Part shown: positions 23,267-35,270 of the stretch, one piece after another
How positions within the stretch are numbered: the first letter of the stretch is position 1
How the letters are laid out: every line of letters begins with the position of its first letter
DNA from: Mercurialis annua
Lineage: Eukaryota > Streptophyta > Magnoliopsida > Malpighiales > Euphorbiaceae
Reading direction: 5' to 3'
DNA: 64,000 nt
Assembly (NCBI RefSeq): GCF_937616625.2
Contig: NC_065574.1
Span: 10,852,501 to 10,916,500 of the forward strand
The notes under the pieces: generated by a model
What the model was told of the DNA's origin: nothing
Database searches by the model: none
The model's input: only the letters and a program-made list of their open reading frames with translations
Translations under genes and position numbers: made by a program

Positions 23267-23653
23267 GAGTAAATTACACTGAGATTTCTTAGGTATTACC
23301 ATAACTAACAGTTTGATATTCTTATTTCAAAAGTTTATTTAATGGTCTCTCAGTTTTAATTCTGTTAATTGAAAACTCTTATGTTAATCTGAGTGACCAA
23401 ATCGTTTAACAAAATTGAAACTGAGATAGCAAATCGTTTAAAAGTGAGGTAGTAAATCGTTTAATAAAATTAAAGTGAGGGATCAAATCCCTCGGGAAAT
23501 TAAAAGCGGGTATAAAATTGTTTGAAAATAAGTGTCAAAATTAACAGAGAGACCTAATAGTTAACTGAACTGAAACTAGAAATAGACATTTGAAACAAAC
23601 GGCATCAAACAGTTAAATATGATATACCTCATGAAGCTCAACATAATTTGCTC
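23267..23653. repeat. MITE-like element, third copy of the 967-1356 family
   Basis: Left end GAGTAAATTACACTGAGATT and right end (complement) GAGCAAATTATGTTGAGCTT. The interior again repeats AAATCGTTTA(A)-type phrases. About 387 bp. Confidence 0.6.
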
Positions 23654-24110
23654 TAAATATATTGATGTCTTATTTATTTATTTATTTTGGATAAAAATGG
23701 ACACATTAGCTCAACCACAAAACGGCAATTGGCAAAATTCTTAAACAAGACAAGCAAAATTAACAAATTTTTTAAAAGAAAAATAAATTTTGATATACAA
23801 CATTAATGAAATAGGCAAATCTATAATTGTTATCCTTGTAGTATTCCACCACTTTGCAACCCCCAACGTACACAGCCGAATCAATCTCAATAAACGTATT
23901 GTTGAAACCCTCTTATTTCATGTTTTCTACAATTCTCAAACACAATAAAACTATATAGTTTGCCAAAGTATTTGGCATCTCTTACTCGGAAGCGAATTCC
24001 AATGATAAAAAAAATCATGTAGAGGATAGCGAACCACCCAATGAATATTACACATACGAAGCATGCATCGTAGTCCAAGCAAGACAAGTAAAATGACACT
24101 GAAAAATAAT
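23654..24110. other. Unassigned; one short hydrophobic frame on minus
   Basis: A 70-codon minus frame (23887-24099) reads CFVCVIFIGWFAILYMIFFI, one membrane-like segment. No homologue was recognised and there is no promoter or splice context. It may be a gene relic. Confidence 0.25.
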
Positions 24111-24463
24111 AAAAAAAGGGTCAACGCGCCCCCTGAACTTGTGACACGGGATCATCTAACCCAATTTATACTTTTTTGAACAACTAACTCCAAAACTCTT
24201 CATTTTTGGGTCAAATAACCCGATAATTTATATTTATATTTTAAAAAATAGATTTAGAATAATTATATCGCAACAATTAGAAAAATATCTAATTATTTTT
24301 TGTATCTCTCGCCTCCGATTGGATTTTACACGTTTTAAAAATATAATTATGGGGTTATCTGATCCAAAATTGAAGAGTTTTGGGGTTCGTTGTTCAAAAA
24401 AAGTATAAATTGAATTAGATGACCACATGTCACAAGTTCAGGGGGCGCGTTGACCCTTTGTTC
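24111..24463. mobile_element. MULE-type MITE with 9-bp target duplication
   Basis: A 353-bp element. Inverted ends share AAAGGGTCAACGCGCCCCCT and GAACTTGTGACA. Flanked by exact AAAAATAAT at 24102-24110 and 24464-24472. The interior also pairs (CCAAAACTCTTCATTTTTGG against its complement). Confidence 0.8.
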
Positions 24464-24472
24464 AAAAATAAT

Positions 24473-25414
24473 ATATATATAGTTTCATCATCCAAACATA
24501 AAGAACAATGGAGGTTATCAGATGACAAAATACTTCAATTCACTAGAGCAATATTCAAAGATACTCTATCTCTGGCCAACAGCCATAACAAAATGTATTA
24601 TAACTACAAAGGACAATAATATTACGGGACTTTTAAAATTTATTGTAGTTATTTTGTTTGACAGAGTTAGAATTTATTTACATTAGTAGTTAGTTGGTAG
24701 CAGTTAAATTTTTATATTTTACATTGGTCTTAAACACTGCACCTTTTAAGATTCGAAACCGAGATTTCAGAAATACACTGAAGCGCTTTATCCACTTGAA
24801 TTAAGTCTCACCGGCTGTAATTACTTATTAGATAGTCCTAGTGTATTATTTAAATAAAAAATAATAATGAAATGTATTGAACTATATAAAAAATAAACTT
24901 TCAGAATCCAAAACATAATTTTATTAAATTTAGGTAGTTGAAATATTTAAAGCATAAAAAGTCAAGACTTTAACAACTAAATAAGCTTTATTTCCAAAGT
25001 TGGTAACGTGTTCCTTAGCAAAATTTACAATCAATAAGACAAAGCAGAACTAATCAACATGTATATGTACAATAAAGGGAATATTCTTTTATAAAAAAAA
25101 GTCAATTATACAGTATAGAATATAAAACTAAATAAAGGAACAATTAAAAGTTGTATATATTAAAAATGATATTTTTAGGATGTTACTATTCCACGCATCT
25201 AATTACTAGCCACCGCCCCTATTTTTTACATACTTGCCCTTTTTTAAAAAAGAACATTCTCTCCACCTCATTCGAATTCGATGACGGGCGACGCTTGAAA
25301 TTCGTCTGAAAACGAATATCGAAAACCGGAATCGAGTGTTCCATCCACTTACGGAGTAATTTTTATTATTTAAATTTTGTAATTTCGAATTTTTTAATTT
25401 TTTTGATGTAAATC
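24473..25414. other. Unassigned intergenic DNA
   Basis: No gene or element edge recognised. A slightly GC-richer patch at 25255-25350 (GATGACGGGCGACGC, TCGTCTGAAAACGAA) is not a reading frame. Confidence 0.35.
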
Positions 25415-25570
25415 TGCAGAAAACGTCCTCCTAAGGCGTTTTTTGCTGATAGATAACGCCCTCCTGGAACGTTTCCATCAGCAGAAAACGCCCTCCTGGG
25501 GCGTTTCCTCTAAGCAGAAAACGCCCTAGGAGGGCGTTTTACATAGGTGGGGCGGCGGCGGCAACCGGAA
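25415..25570. repeat. Hairpin minisatellite (AACGCCCTCC...GGCGTT units)
   Basis: Four consecutive units starting GCAGAAAACGCCCTCC or a close variant, each followed by a complementary GGCGTTT. The last, AAAACGCCCTAGGAGGGCGT plus TTT, is a near-perfect palindrome. A GGCGGCGGCGG run follows. Confidence 0.7.
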
Positions 25571-26286
25571 CGCCACCGCCAACACCTATTTTTTTTATAA
25601 ATTAAAATCTAAATTAAAATCTAAATTAATATTATTAAATTATTTATTAATAATAACACAAATGTTAATATCAGATATATATATTTTACGGGTTAAGTTT
25701 GAAGAGTTGTCGATGATGGTATTGACTACAGTGGATAAATCAATGTCACGCAGCTGTTTGAAAGTGATTCTTAAGCGATTAAATGGGCTAAAACAATTGT
25801 CATTCGGATTAGATTTGAATTGGTTATATCTTCTCACAAAAATGGAGGGACTCGGAAGATTCTGAGATGTTCACAGGGTGAGCGGTATAGAGGTTCTTTG
25901 GCAGATTCTGATTCCTCTTCACGGAATAATACTAAAGTCTTTTTGCAAAACCTCTTTTAAAAACAATGATTATAATACTTAAAATATCTTTATCCATAAA
26001 ATCATCGAGTTAGCCGAGTCATTACAACTATCAAGCTCAACTCCACTTTGGGTGATTCAAGTTAAACCCACAACAACTCTTTATAAATCCGGAGAAAGAG
26101 AAAAAATGCATTCAAAATGTAATCTCAGTCTTTTCAAAACATAGGGAGCTCAACAAAACCCAAGCATCAAACATCAATCTCGACAATTATTTCATAAACA
26201 CATACTTCAGACAAATATAACATACTAAAGCATATGATGAACGACCTCTCAGTTGTCGACATACCACAACATGTCAATTCATAAAT
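25571..26286. other. Unassigned intergenic DNA
   Basis: Contains short non-homologous frames only (for example plus 25662-25865). No element edge recognised. Confidence 0.35.
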
Positions 26287-28200
26287 GTCATGACCAAAAT
26301 TATTGAGCCGACGGCGCTAGGGAATGGTAGTGGTAGCTCCAAAACCTGTAGCAAGCCTAAAATCATAAAAACTTTTTCGTAAATAACAAATATATGGAAG
26401 AAAACATACAACATATATACAAATATTTACACTAGTCGTTCTATTAAACATATGGGCTCTAGCTTCCGTACCACGTACTGGCCCCACGATAATATACATA
26501 TACTAGTGTATCTAATATATATCACCGGCAACTGGTGTCGTGAATAAAACAACACAGACGTAGCCTACAAAAGATATCAACAAGGATAGCAAGTAAAACA
26601 ACAAACATATACACTGCTGTCAAGGCCACGACTCTGTAAACTTGGGACTACTACTGCAGCTCTACGGAAGTCAGGAACTATACGTGCGACTGACGACTTC
26701 CAGATCCAAAAAGGTGGACTCTAGCCAAGTTCAGACACTAAGCACATGAAAATGTTTAAATACAACGGGTCAGACTATGCTGAGTGAGATTACAAATTAC
26801 TAACGGTATTGTAAAAATAACATCGCATTTAAAACAATCATTTATACGATATACAATATAAGTCAAGTATTTGATCGGATCGAAACCCTAATCTTATAAA
26901 CAATCCTGAACTAGGCATTTCCTAGTATTCATAAACAATAACAATTTTTTAATCTTGATGGAGGTTACGGGATAGTTCAACCATGTCAACCAACCATCTG
27001 GTCGGGCACCAGGATAGTTCCACCAACATGCCTCATACCATCTTAAATCCAACGATCATTCGGAGTCCTGGGATAGTTCAACCATGGTGACTCGTTAGAT
27101 ACAGGCCGCGGGATAGTTCAACCATGCTGACCTCGTATCGCTCTCACAAATAAGTTAGTCTATTTCTGCTTGCTAAGACTTACCCGACACTATTGATCAC
27201 ACAGCCTATTGACACCCAATAGGTAGTTGTTCCCTCGGATCGCAAACCGGAATCTTATACTTAAAACAATCAAACAAATTAATACAATACAATTCAAATC
27301 ACATATAATATGCGATGTATGCAATAATATCTTATATAATATAGAAAATAGCTTTTACGAACATTATACTTCATAATACACATAAAATAGTAATAAAAGC
27401 AAATTTTAGCATCAAATACAGGACTATAACTCTTTGATTTTCAGACCTTATTCAAACAAATTTCAATATCCAGTAACTTTCAAAGATTTTAAAAACTATC
27501 AATTTAGACTTATTACTTTTGGAGATTAAGCAATCAACTTAGAAGCATTTTCATGACATCAGTTTAACTCATAGTTTAGACCTAAACATAAAATAAGATA
27601 ATTAATTCTCAAAATTCAAAAGAAATCCAGAAATTAACTAAGTTGATTATGTTAATTAGCACTCATTTGCACCTGCACTTTCATATAATTTCTGGATTAG
27701 GTTAATTTGCACCTGCACTTTCTAAACATGTATACTTATGCTTAATTTGACTTTTAATCAGTTTTTATTGATTTGATTTAGTAATAAAAAAATCAGTACT
27801 AATTTATATTAAACTACTTACCTTTGAGAAGAAGACTGATCGACGATGAAGAATAGGAGCAGAAGCACGCTTTTGAAGCAGTAGAGGCGGCCAAAATTCA
27901 GTTGGAAGCTTAGAGTAACAGAGGCGCTCGTCGGATCAGAAATGATGACAAACGAAGGAGCTGTAACGTTGACGCAACAGAGACAAACCAACAAAGATGA
28001 TGTGAAGAGATAACCGGTGTTGAAGCAACAAAGACGATGTGGCCAAGACAGAAAAATCAAAGAAGAGAGTGACTGTGAGAGTTGGAGTCTTGGAGGCGGT
28101 GACACATTAGATTAGGGTTTTTGGAATTTAGACTTTAAGAGTTTAGTATATCATTTATTCATTTTAGGGCTATAAGTTTTCTCATATCAAAACTACGTAG
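26287..28200 (-). repeat. Ty3/gypsy (Del/Tekay-like) LTR, probably solo
   Basis: On the minus strand the sequence ends GGCTTGCTACAGGTTTTGGA, CCCTAGCGCCGTCGGCTC, TTTTGGTCATGACA, the hallmark tail of plant Del/Tekay LTRs, with TGTCATGACC marking the edge at 26287 on plus. The middle carries CTCACTCAGC and a 40-58 bp repeat (26941-27130). The far end, with a leader-like region around 27820-28110, is set only approximately. No gag-pol was seen on either side. Confidence 0.55.
26941..27130. repeat. Minisatellite in the LTR (GGGATAGTTCAACCATG)
   Basis: Four copies of GGGATAGTTCAACCATG or a close variant at about 26968, 27012, 27069 and 27111, separated by 40-58 bp of less conserved sequence. Confidence 0.7.
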
Positions 28201-28244
28201 TTTTGTTAACCCTAATTATATAACATATTATATAAATTAATTTA

Positions 28245-28500
28245 AATATAAATTAGTTCGCGAACACCTAATCGAGTTTTAAACGAGCTTGTTCGCGAAC
28301 TATATACGAGCTCGTTCCTAAACTTGTTCACGCACTCTTATTCGAGCTCGTTCACGAGCTTGTTCACGAACCACTAATCGAGCTGTTCGTGAACCTAAAC
28401 GAATTAACGAACTTAAAAAAATATTCGAGTTCGATTCATTTAGAATGCGAACGAACACGAACCGAGATCTTATCGAGCCGAATACTGAGCTGCTCGCAAA
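28245..28500. repeat. Palindrome-rich repeat (GAGCTCGTTCACGAAC)
   Basis: At least six variants of CGAGCTCGTTC, TTCGCGAAC and GTTCACGAAC in both orientations within 250 bp. It resembles a common plant dispersed repeat of uncertain class. Confidence 0.55.
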
Positions 28501-30204
28501 CTTAGGACCACTTGTTTAATCATAAAATTGACCATCCAAAAGTCCTCACCTGGTGAAACAGCTTTTGCGGATAAGCCTGAGATTATTTGATTTTAATCAT
28601 AGAGTAGGTGGCTTAGGATTGGTTTATGTTGTTGAACTTTTAATTTATGTTTTTGGTAGGCTATTATCTTTCTTTTTATATTAGGTTGAACTTGCTTTAT
28701 TTGCTCTCCCAACTTCTTTTGAACTTGCTTTATATGCTTTCCCATTTTCTTTCTGATCTTATTCTTTTGGTTTTCTGCTTATTTTTGTGTACATATATAA
28801 ACTAATCTTAAAAATTCTTGATATAGACTTTTATTGTTCAAGATGATCTAATCATATATCATTCAGATTGGAATAAGAAACAATTAAAGAAATTAAATTA
28901 GGTAGCCATAAATTCAAGGGGAGCCAATTTAGGTGATAGTTAAGCTATCCTATATTTTATACATATCATATATTCATAGTTAGTTGAAGTTTCTAGCTTT
29001 TATTTGGCTCTACTTTTCAGAATTTTGTCATCATTAAAATAAGGGAGATTCTTGGTTAAATGTTACTCCTAATTTTTGATCTAAAATTTTGTTAAGTAAT
29101 ATATAATGTTTGCTCTTATGTGGTATTTGAGCAAAGCAAGATCTAACATGGGAGATGAAGAAGTTAAGACTGAAGATGAAGAGTATAAAATTGAAGAGCC
29201 AATTCAAAAAATATTCAAGCTGGGCTTGCTCATCACGTTGTGTTAATCTTCTCTGTAACAATATTTGGGTTTAATAAGTTTTAAAGACTGAAGCTCAAAA
29301 ATATTTTAGATGCATATAGAACATTCTTGTACAATTATTTTAAAGGACAATTTTGAAAAAAAAAAATTAGGCTGATTGTCTTATAGTATGTCCATATGCA
29401 TGAAAGAATAAACTGATTGTACATGAGAAAGAAATTATCTTTTTAACAGTTTTTCACATGATTTTCTTCTCATATACATTTTTGAATGGTTTTACAATAT
29501 ATTGATCTGTCTTATAACCTAACAAACCTGAATTGAAAAGAATTTTTTTAAAAAATATTTATAAGGCTATTTTTTGGTATTTTTCTATAAATAGTACATC
29601 TTTTTCACTTATTCTTTTCAAGCGAGATTTTAGAGAAAATGCACTTTTAGTGGGAGAATATTTTTTATGCATTATTTGATCTTTTAATCACTGTTTTATT
29701 GAGTTTCATTCATTTGTATTTTTTATATTCAAAAATACTTATATGTTAATATGTATTTGTGAGGTTTTTATGTATTCCAAAAGAGCATGTTATTATTGAG
29801 AGGTTTTGTAAATGCCTAGTTGACGAGTTTACTAGTTATAGAGTTTTTAAGATTTGGAAAAATCAGGAGAGAAAATCTCAGGCTAAAGAGAGTAGTTTTT
29901 AGTGCTGTATTTTTAATGTTTTTGTTTTTAGCTCGGAATACAAACCGATAATGGAATACGCAAGTTGGGGATACCTTGGAAAGTGAAAGTAAACACTTGC
30001 TGAACAACTATAAATCTCTGTGTGATATATTTTTTAGCTCTTTACTTTTTTTCTTTTTTAGCATATGCTCTACTTAAATTAGCTTTATCTGTCTGATAAT
30101 TTATTAAGCTACTTTTTAAAGTATAATTATTTTTTATAAGTTCAATTCACCCTCCTTTTGAGCAGTCTTACATAACTAGCAATCGTTATCATTATCCCTG
30201 CTAT
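28501..30204. other. Unassigned repeat-derived DNA
   Basis: No gene. The stretch 29600-30165, ending TTCAATTCACCCTCCTTTTG, resembles the 3' end of a copia-type LTR in plus orientation, but ends and duplications were not found. Confidence 0.3.
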
Positions 30205-31037
30205 CGCCTCATTTTTTTTTTAATTTTCTTCTTCTTTGCTTTCTTCTTCTTCCTCTTTATTTTCTGATATTTTTAATATTTTTCGTCATGAGCATGTATA
30301 AAAAAACAATATATAATATTGTCTTTTCATATTATATTAACGATTTTGTGCATTTTCATGTTTTTCTATTATGATGATTGTAAATTTTTGGAGTTAAATT
30401 GTGGGATTTGTGTATGTTTATTGTGTTTGTAGGTTATTTAAATTATGCAGCACGACTTTTTGATTATAACTGATTTTTAAATATTTATAATATTAGAGCA
30501 TCCCCAATGGTGTTCTTTATAATAAAGAGCATCTTCTTTTAAATAAAAAACATTTTAAGTTTAAAGATTACTTTTTTTTAATTTTACTCCAATACTCTTT
30601 AATTTTAACTCTTTATTGTACCTTTTTTTCTAATAAATATTAATTAAATATATTTTTTATTTTTATTTTTATATTAGAGAAGTAAAAATTATATATATTA
30701 AAAATAATATATATTTAATTTAATTTAAAAATTAAATATAATTGATGAAATATGAAATAAAGAGTGAAAATTGGCTCTCCACGTATAGAGAGCCAAACCC
30801 AGTCTCTTCTCTAAATATAAATAATAGCTAGTATATAGGACTTGTATTTGGTTATTGCACTCTTTAATTTAAAGAGTTTGACTCTTTTAAAGAGTCTACT
30901 GGGGATGCTTTTATAGTGTTATACGCATCTTGATCTGCATTTGATATTTGATTGACCTTGTTAATTTGTATTGAGATAAAATATTGATATCTTAATTGTA
31001 CGTAAAAAAAATAAAATAAATTAAAGTTATATCGAAT
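30205..31037 (+). repeat. Dispersed repeat, copy A (with MITE insertion)
   Basis: Matches 33816-34203 closely over about 400 bp on both sides of the insertion at 30496-30910. Shared phrases include AACGATTTTGTGCATTTT, AAATTATGCAGCACGACTTT, TTGATTATAACTGATTTTTA and ATTGATATCTTAATTGTACG. No coding potential was found; its class is unknown. Confidence 0.7.
30496..30910. mobile_element. Tourist-like MITE with TTA target duplication
   Basis: A 415-bp element with ends GAGCATCCCCAATGG and CTGGGGATGCTT, flanked by TTA at 30493-30495 and 30911-30913. A 3-bp TTA/TAA duplication fits PIF/Harbinger. The related repeat at 33816-34203 lacks it and shows a single TTA at the corresponding site (AAATATTTACAACGTTACAG), confirming insertion. 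Confidence 0.8.
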
Positions 31038-31669
31038 AATCGGCGGTTTGGTTTCAAATGGGAATATAAAAACAAATCAAAACTTTTAATAAATCAAATA
31101 CAACTAAACAGCCAATCACCAGAATTAAATGAAATGGCCAACACTCCAATGAACTAATTAATAATGTCAAGCAATCAACTTTAAACCAAATAACCCTTTT
31201 TGAATTCAAAAGAATGTCCACTGCCGCCATTTATATTCTTAACCAAAGGCAATAAAATCAAAGTCAAAATTCCACAACTCGTGAAATCAAAAACACGTCT
31301 CAGTAACAGAAACCATACATTTTCAGGTTTAAATCATTGAATCAATACCTAAACTAACATCATTTAACACACGAATCAATAAGAATATGAGCAACAATAA
31401 AAGAAGAAAGGCAGTGGCATGCATATTTGTGTTCATAACGTATGAACAGAGAAACGGTTTCAAACAATCACAACGTGAAATGATTTCGAGAGGTTCAAGC
31501 CAAGATAAACAATCAACGAGATACCTCTCACAACCAATAATAAACAGCTTTGAGCACAAACCCATCGGCATAACAAAATATGAAGAACACAATAGCCATA
31601 AAATCTCAAAAACGATAAATCGACGGTGATTAGTACGGAGAGATTAACATACCGAATAACAAATTTAAT
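31038..31669. other. Unassigned intergenic DNA
   Basis: Overlapping open frames on both strands at 31329-31629 have no recognisable domain and are mutual shadows. No element edge seen. Confidence 0.3.
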
Positions 31670-32000
31670 ACGTAGAATCGAAGAGGATTGAGTTAGCTAC
31701 AACAACAAATAAAAAGATCACGATTCAGTGCTAAAACGGACGAGAACAGATCAAAATATGGAAGAGTCGCTGTTAAACCAAAACTGAAACTATAACTCAA
31801 AACGATGAACTCCTCTAAAAAAACTCAATCGATGAACCGTGCGGCTATTATAACAGATAGATTTACGCACCAATTTCAATCCCGAAGCTTAGAGATCGAA
31901 GAGGACTGAGCTAACTACGGCGGAAAACAAATGGAGCTCGATTCGGTGCTAAAACGAATGAGAATGGATCAAAATATGGAACGTTGCACTATAGAACTAA
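31670..32000. repeat. Imperfect tandem duplication, about 210-bp period
   Basis: The stretch 31676-31795 (GAATCGAAGAGGATTGAGTT, GGTGCTAAAACG-like, GATCAAAATATGGAA) recurs at 31887-32005 with about 20 percent change. Both copies lack an open frame. Confidence 0.6.
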
Positions 32001-32148
32001 AACAGAAAATTGACGAACTAACTTACCGATTTGCAGCAGAAAAAGAGAAGATTAGGATGTAAGATTTTCAGTTTTTGCTAGGGCTTAGAGATGGCTACGG
32101 TTTGCAAACGATGAAGGTTAAAATTTAGGATAAAAGAATGGTTTAAAT

Positions 32149-32175
32149 CGATATATATATATATATATATATATA
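32149..32175. repeat. (AT)n microsatellite
   Basis: A run of ATATATAT of about 26 bases. Confidence 0.9.
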
Positions 32176-32329
32176 GGAAATAAGAAAAATGACGGGAAGT
32201 TTAGGTATTTACTCCAAAAATGAAAATATTTGCACATTTTACCTCAACACAGAAAAGTTGCAGAAAATACCTCACATTTTTTTTATATTTATGTTTTTAC
32301 TCTGGGTTTAAAAATATTTATGATTTTAC

Positions 32330-32960
32330 TCCGTTATCATCTGGTTATCATAAATCCTTCTGTAATTATATTTTTGCGCACGTTATCATCCAATTATCAT
32401 AATCTTATCATATTTCATTATCATCTAGGTATCTTACTGCAGTGTTATGATAACAACACGATAATATACTGATACTGAGATGATAATCAGATACTGTTTT
32501 ATCATAACATAATCATAGATATTATCATAACATTATCATATTTCATTATCATCTAGTTATCTTACTGCAGTGTTATGATAACAACATGATAATATACTGA
32601 TACTGACATGATAATCAAATATTGTTTTATCATAACATAATCATATATATTATCATAACATTATCATCTTGATACCATAAATATCATCATCTCGGTATCA
32701 TATGATAATGTTATGATAACGAAATATGATAATATTATGATAACGATTTTATAATCAAACATTATTTTATGCAGAATTTTTTTCCCCGCAATGTTATGAT
32801 AACTACATGATAATACAGTGATACTCATATGATAATCAGAGGCTGTTTTTTTATAAAAAAATAATTTTTTCTACAGTGTTATGATAATGTGATGATAATA
32901 CAGTGATACTCATATGATAATCAGATGCTGTTTTGTTTGCAGAAAATCGTTTTTTTCATC
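32330..32960. repeat. TTATCATAA-rich tandem repeats, about 130-bp period
   Basis: A unit starting TCATATTTCATTATCATCTA and containing ACTGCAGTGTTATGATAACA and TATACTGATACTGA occurs at about 32407 and 32537 with few changes, and partly again at about 32790 and 32875. GATAATGTTATGATAA-type dyads are scattered throughout. Confidence 0.75.
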
Positions 32961-33815
32961 ATAAAATCGTTTTTCATGCAGCTTTTTAGATCTAAAATTG
33001 AAAAAAATCAAGATTAATTTATTTAGATCTGAAAGTTAAAATGAATTGTATTTATCACCACGAATTAAAAAAATCGCTAAAATCAAATATGAAAGAACGG
33101 TGAAACGACGACGAAACGATGGCGGAGCGACAACGGATCGATGAAGGAACGATGACGAAAGAAAGAATAAAAATGGAAAAGAAAAGAAGAATAAAGAAGA
33201 AGAAGAAGAAGAAAAATGGCGAAAAAAAAAGAAAGCAGAGAAGAGAAAGAAGAAGAAAGAGAAAGGAAAGAGAAAGGGAAAAAAAGTGACAGATAGTATA
33301 TGATTAGAGTAAAAGAAATATGATTAGAGTAAAATAATAATAAAAAGTAGGTATAATTATAATATAAATATGTTTTAGAGTAAAAAAATAATTATAGTAA
33401 AAGGATGAGATATTTTCTCTATCTTTTCCTTCTTGAGGGAGGAAATCCTATTATTTTTAAAAAAAGAGTATTTTTCCTAATTTTCTCAAAAATGACGTTG
33501 CAGCATAAATTGTGAGCCACAGTTTCCTAATTGAAATTTTTTTTGAAGGAGTTGGTCCAACCATGCGTGGGCTGTGCATGAAGTATATGGGCCTTGCATA
33601 AACATGGGCTTGCATGGTTGTGCATGTGTTACATAATTCAACTCAAAGGATTTAAACAAATCATGGGTCAACTAACCCAAAATAAAAACGAACGTGAATT
33701 GAATTACGACCGAAACAACGAACGACTAAAGAAAAATAATAATAATAAATTACAGAAAGTTCAACGGAAATACAAAAATAAAAAGAAATTTAAAAAAAAT
33801 AAAAAATACGGGATA
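32961..33815. other. Purine-rich tract and unassigned DNA
   Basis: At 33170-33290 the plus strand is almost pure A and G (AAGAAGAAGAAG, GAGAAAGGAAAGAG). The frame at 33594-33935 is lysine- and asparagine-rich low-complexity sequence, not a recognisable gene. Confidence 0.45.
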
Positions 33816-34203
33816 TTACATTTATTTTCTTCTTCTTCGCTTTCTTCTTCGTTATTTTATGATATTTTTAATGATTTTTCATCGTTAGCGTGTATAAAAA
33901 GACAGTATATAATATTGTCTTTCATATTACCTTAACGATTTTGTGCATTTTTATATTTTTCTGTTATGATGATTGTAAATTTGTGGAATTAAATTATGTG
34001 ATTTATGTATGTTTATTGTGTTAATTTGTATGTTTTTTAAATTATGCAGCACGACTTTTTGATTATAACTGATTTTTAAATATTTACAACGTTACAGTTT
34101 GATCTTCGATTGATATTTGGTTGACTTTATTAATTTGTATTGAGATAAATATTGATATCTTAATTGTACGTGAAAAAAATAAAATAAATTAAAGTTATAT
34201 CGA
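33816..34203 (+). repeat. Dispersed repeat, copy B (empty site)
   Basis: Homologous to copy A at 30205-31037 but without the Tourist-like element, so it records the pre-insertion state. Same orientation as copy A, about 3.6 kb away. Confidence 0.7.
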
Positions 34204-35270
34204 AATAAAATATTAATATAATAATATTTGATTAGTATTTGATTAATTTTTGGTTGATCTAAGAATTGACGAAAAAAACGACACTGAACGTGATTTTTTT
34301 AAAATATATAGAATTTAATTATACGGTACATAATAAGTGCTAAAATAATTATGAACTAAAATAGATAAAAAGTAATCAAAAACTATATTAAAAAAATGAG
34401 AACTAATATATTTTTTTTAGAAGTTTAAATTAATCAACTTACTATATTTTTGATTGATTTTTAATTGATATTTAGTTTTTATTGATAGATAATTGATATT
34501 TAATTGATCTTAAAACTAATGAAATTGATGAAACTGTATGTGAAAAAAATTAAATAAAGCAAATAAAAAAATTAAAATTAAATATCGGGTAGTAATAAGT
34601 GTAGAAAAATAATAAGCAAAAAACATATTGGAAAAAATGTTAAAAAATAAAAATTTGTATGATTTAAGAAAAACAAATATATTAAGAGAGAATAATTATG
34701 AAATATAAAGATTTTTAATTGATAGTAAAAAAAATTATAATAAATCATATAAAAAAACTAAAATATTTGCCAACCAGGCCCTGCTAGTATTAGAAGCCTC
34801 AATATTTTCATTTTGTAACAAATAAAATTCAAAAACTCTTAAATGACATCTATCTATTTGCATTGCAACTCAAATTTCAAACCTCAAAACGACGTCACTT
34901 CGCTTGTGCGCGGCATTAGAGGGACACGACCCAAACGGCGTTCATGGCAAAGCAGTTGGTAATACTTAGGAGTTTGAATTCCTTACGTCAAATATATTTA
35001 TTTACCTTTTCTTCACTCTAATTCCTTTATCCCATTTTTATCTTTAACCAGGTAATTAATTCCATACAATACAATTTTCATTGTCAAACTAATTAATTCT
35101 TGTTTGGCTTTTTAAAAAATAAATTGCACCCATTTTGTTTTATCTTTTTCTTTGTAGTCTTTAATTTGCTATAGTATTGATCAATCATAATGTTTAAATT
35201 TTGTGATCATTACATTTTTCAGATACTGATTTTTATTTTGACACAATCCATTCTGTCTTCAATCATCAAG
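34204..35270. other. 5' flank of the HVA22-like gene
   Basis: AT-rich, with no element recognised before about 34850. The stretch 34850-35000 is GC-richer and contains AAAACGACGTCACTTCG, whose GACGTC core could be an ABRE/CRE-like site. Transcription probably starts in or after it. An upstream 5' UTR intron is possible but not shown. Confidence 0.35.

Noticed and set aside
23887..24099. Small membrane protein gene on minus
   Set aside because: One hydrophobic stretch in a short frame, no homologue recognised and no promoter or splice support; kept only as a note.
27818..28105. 95-codon minus frame with Leu-, Ser- and Phe-rich sequence
   Set aside because: Lies in the leader-like part of a Ty3/gypsy LTR and shows no domain; more likely chance.
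32330..32960. CRISPR-like array of regular repeats
   Set aside because: Units are about 130 bp, diverged, without unique spacers, in a plant nuclear context; an ordinary tandem repeat.
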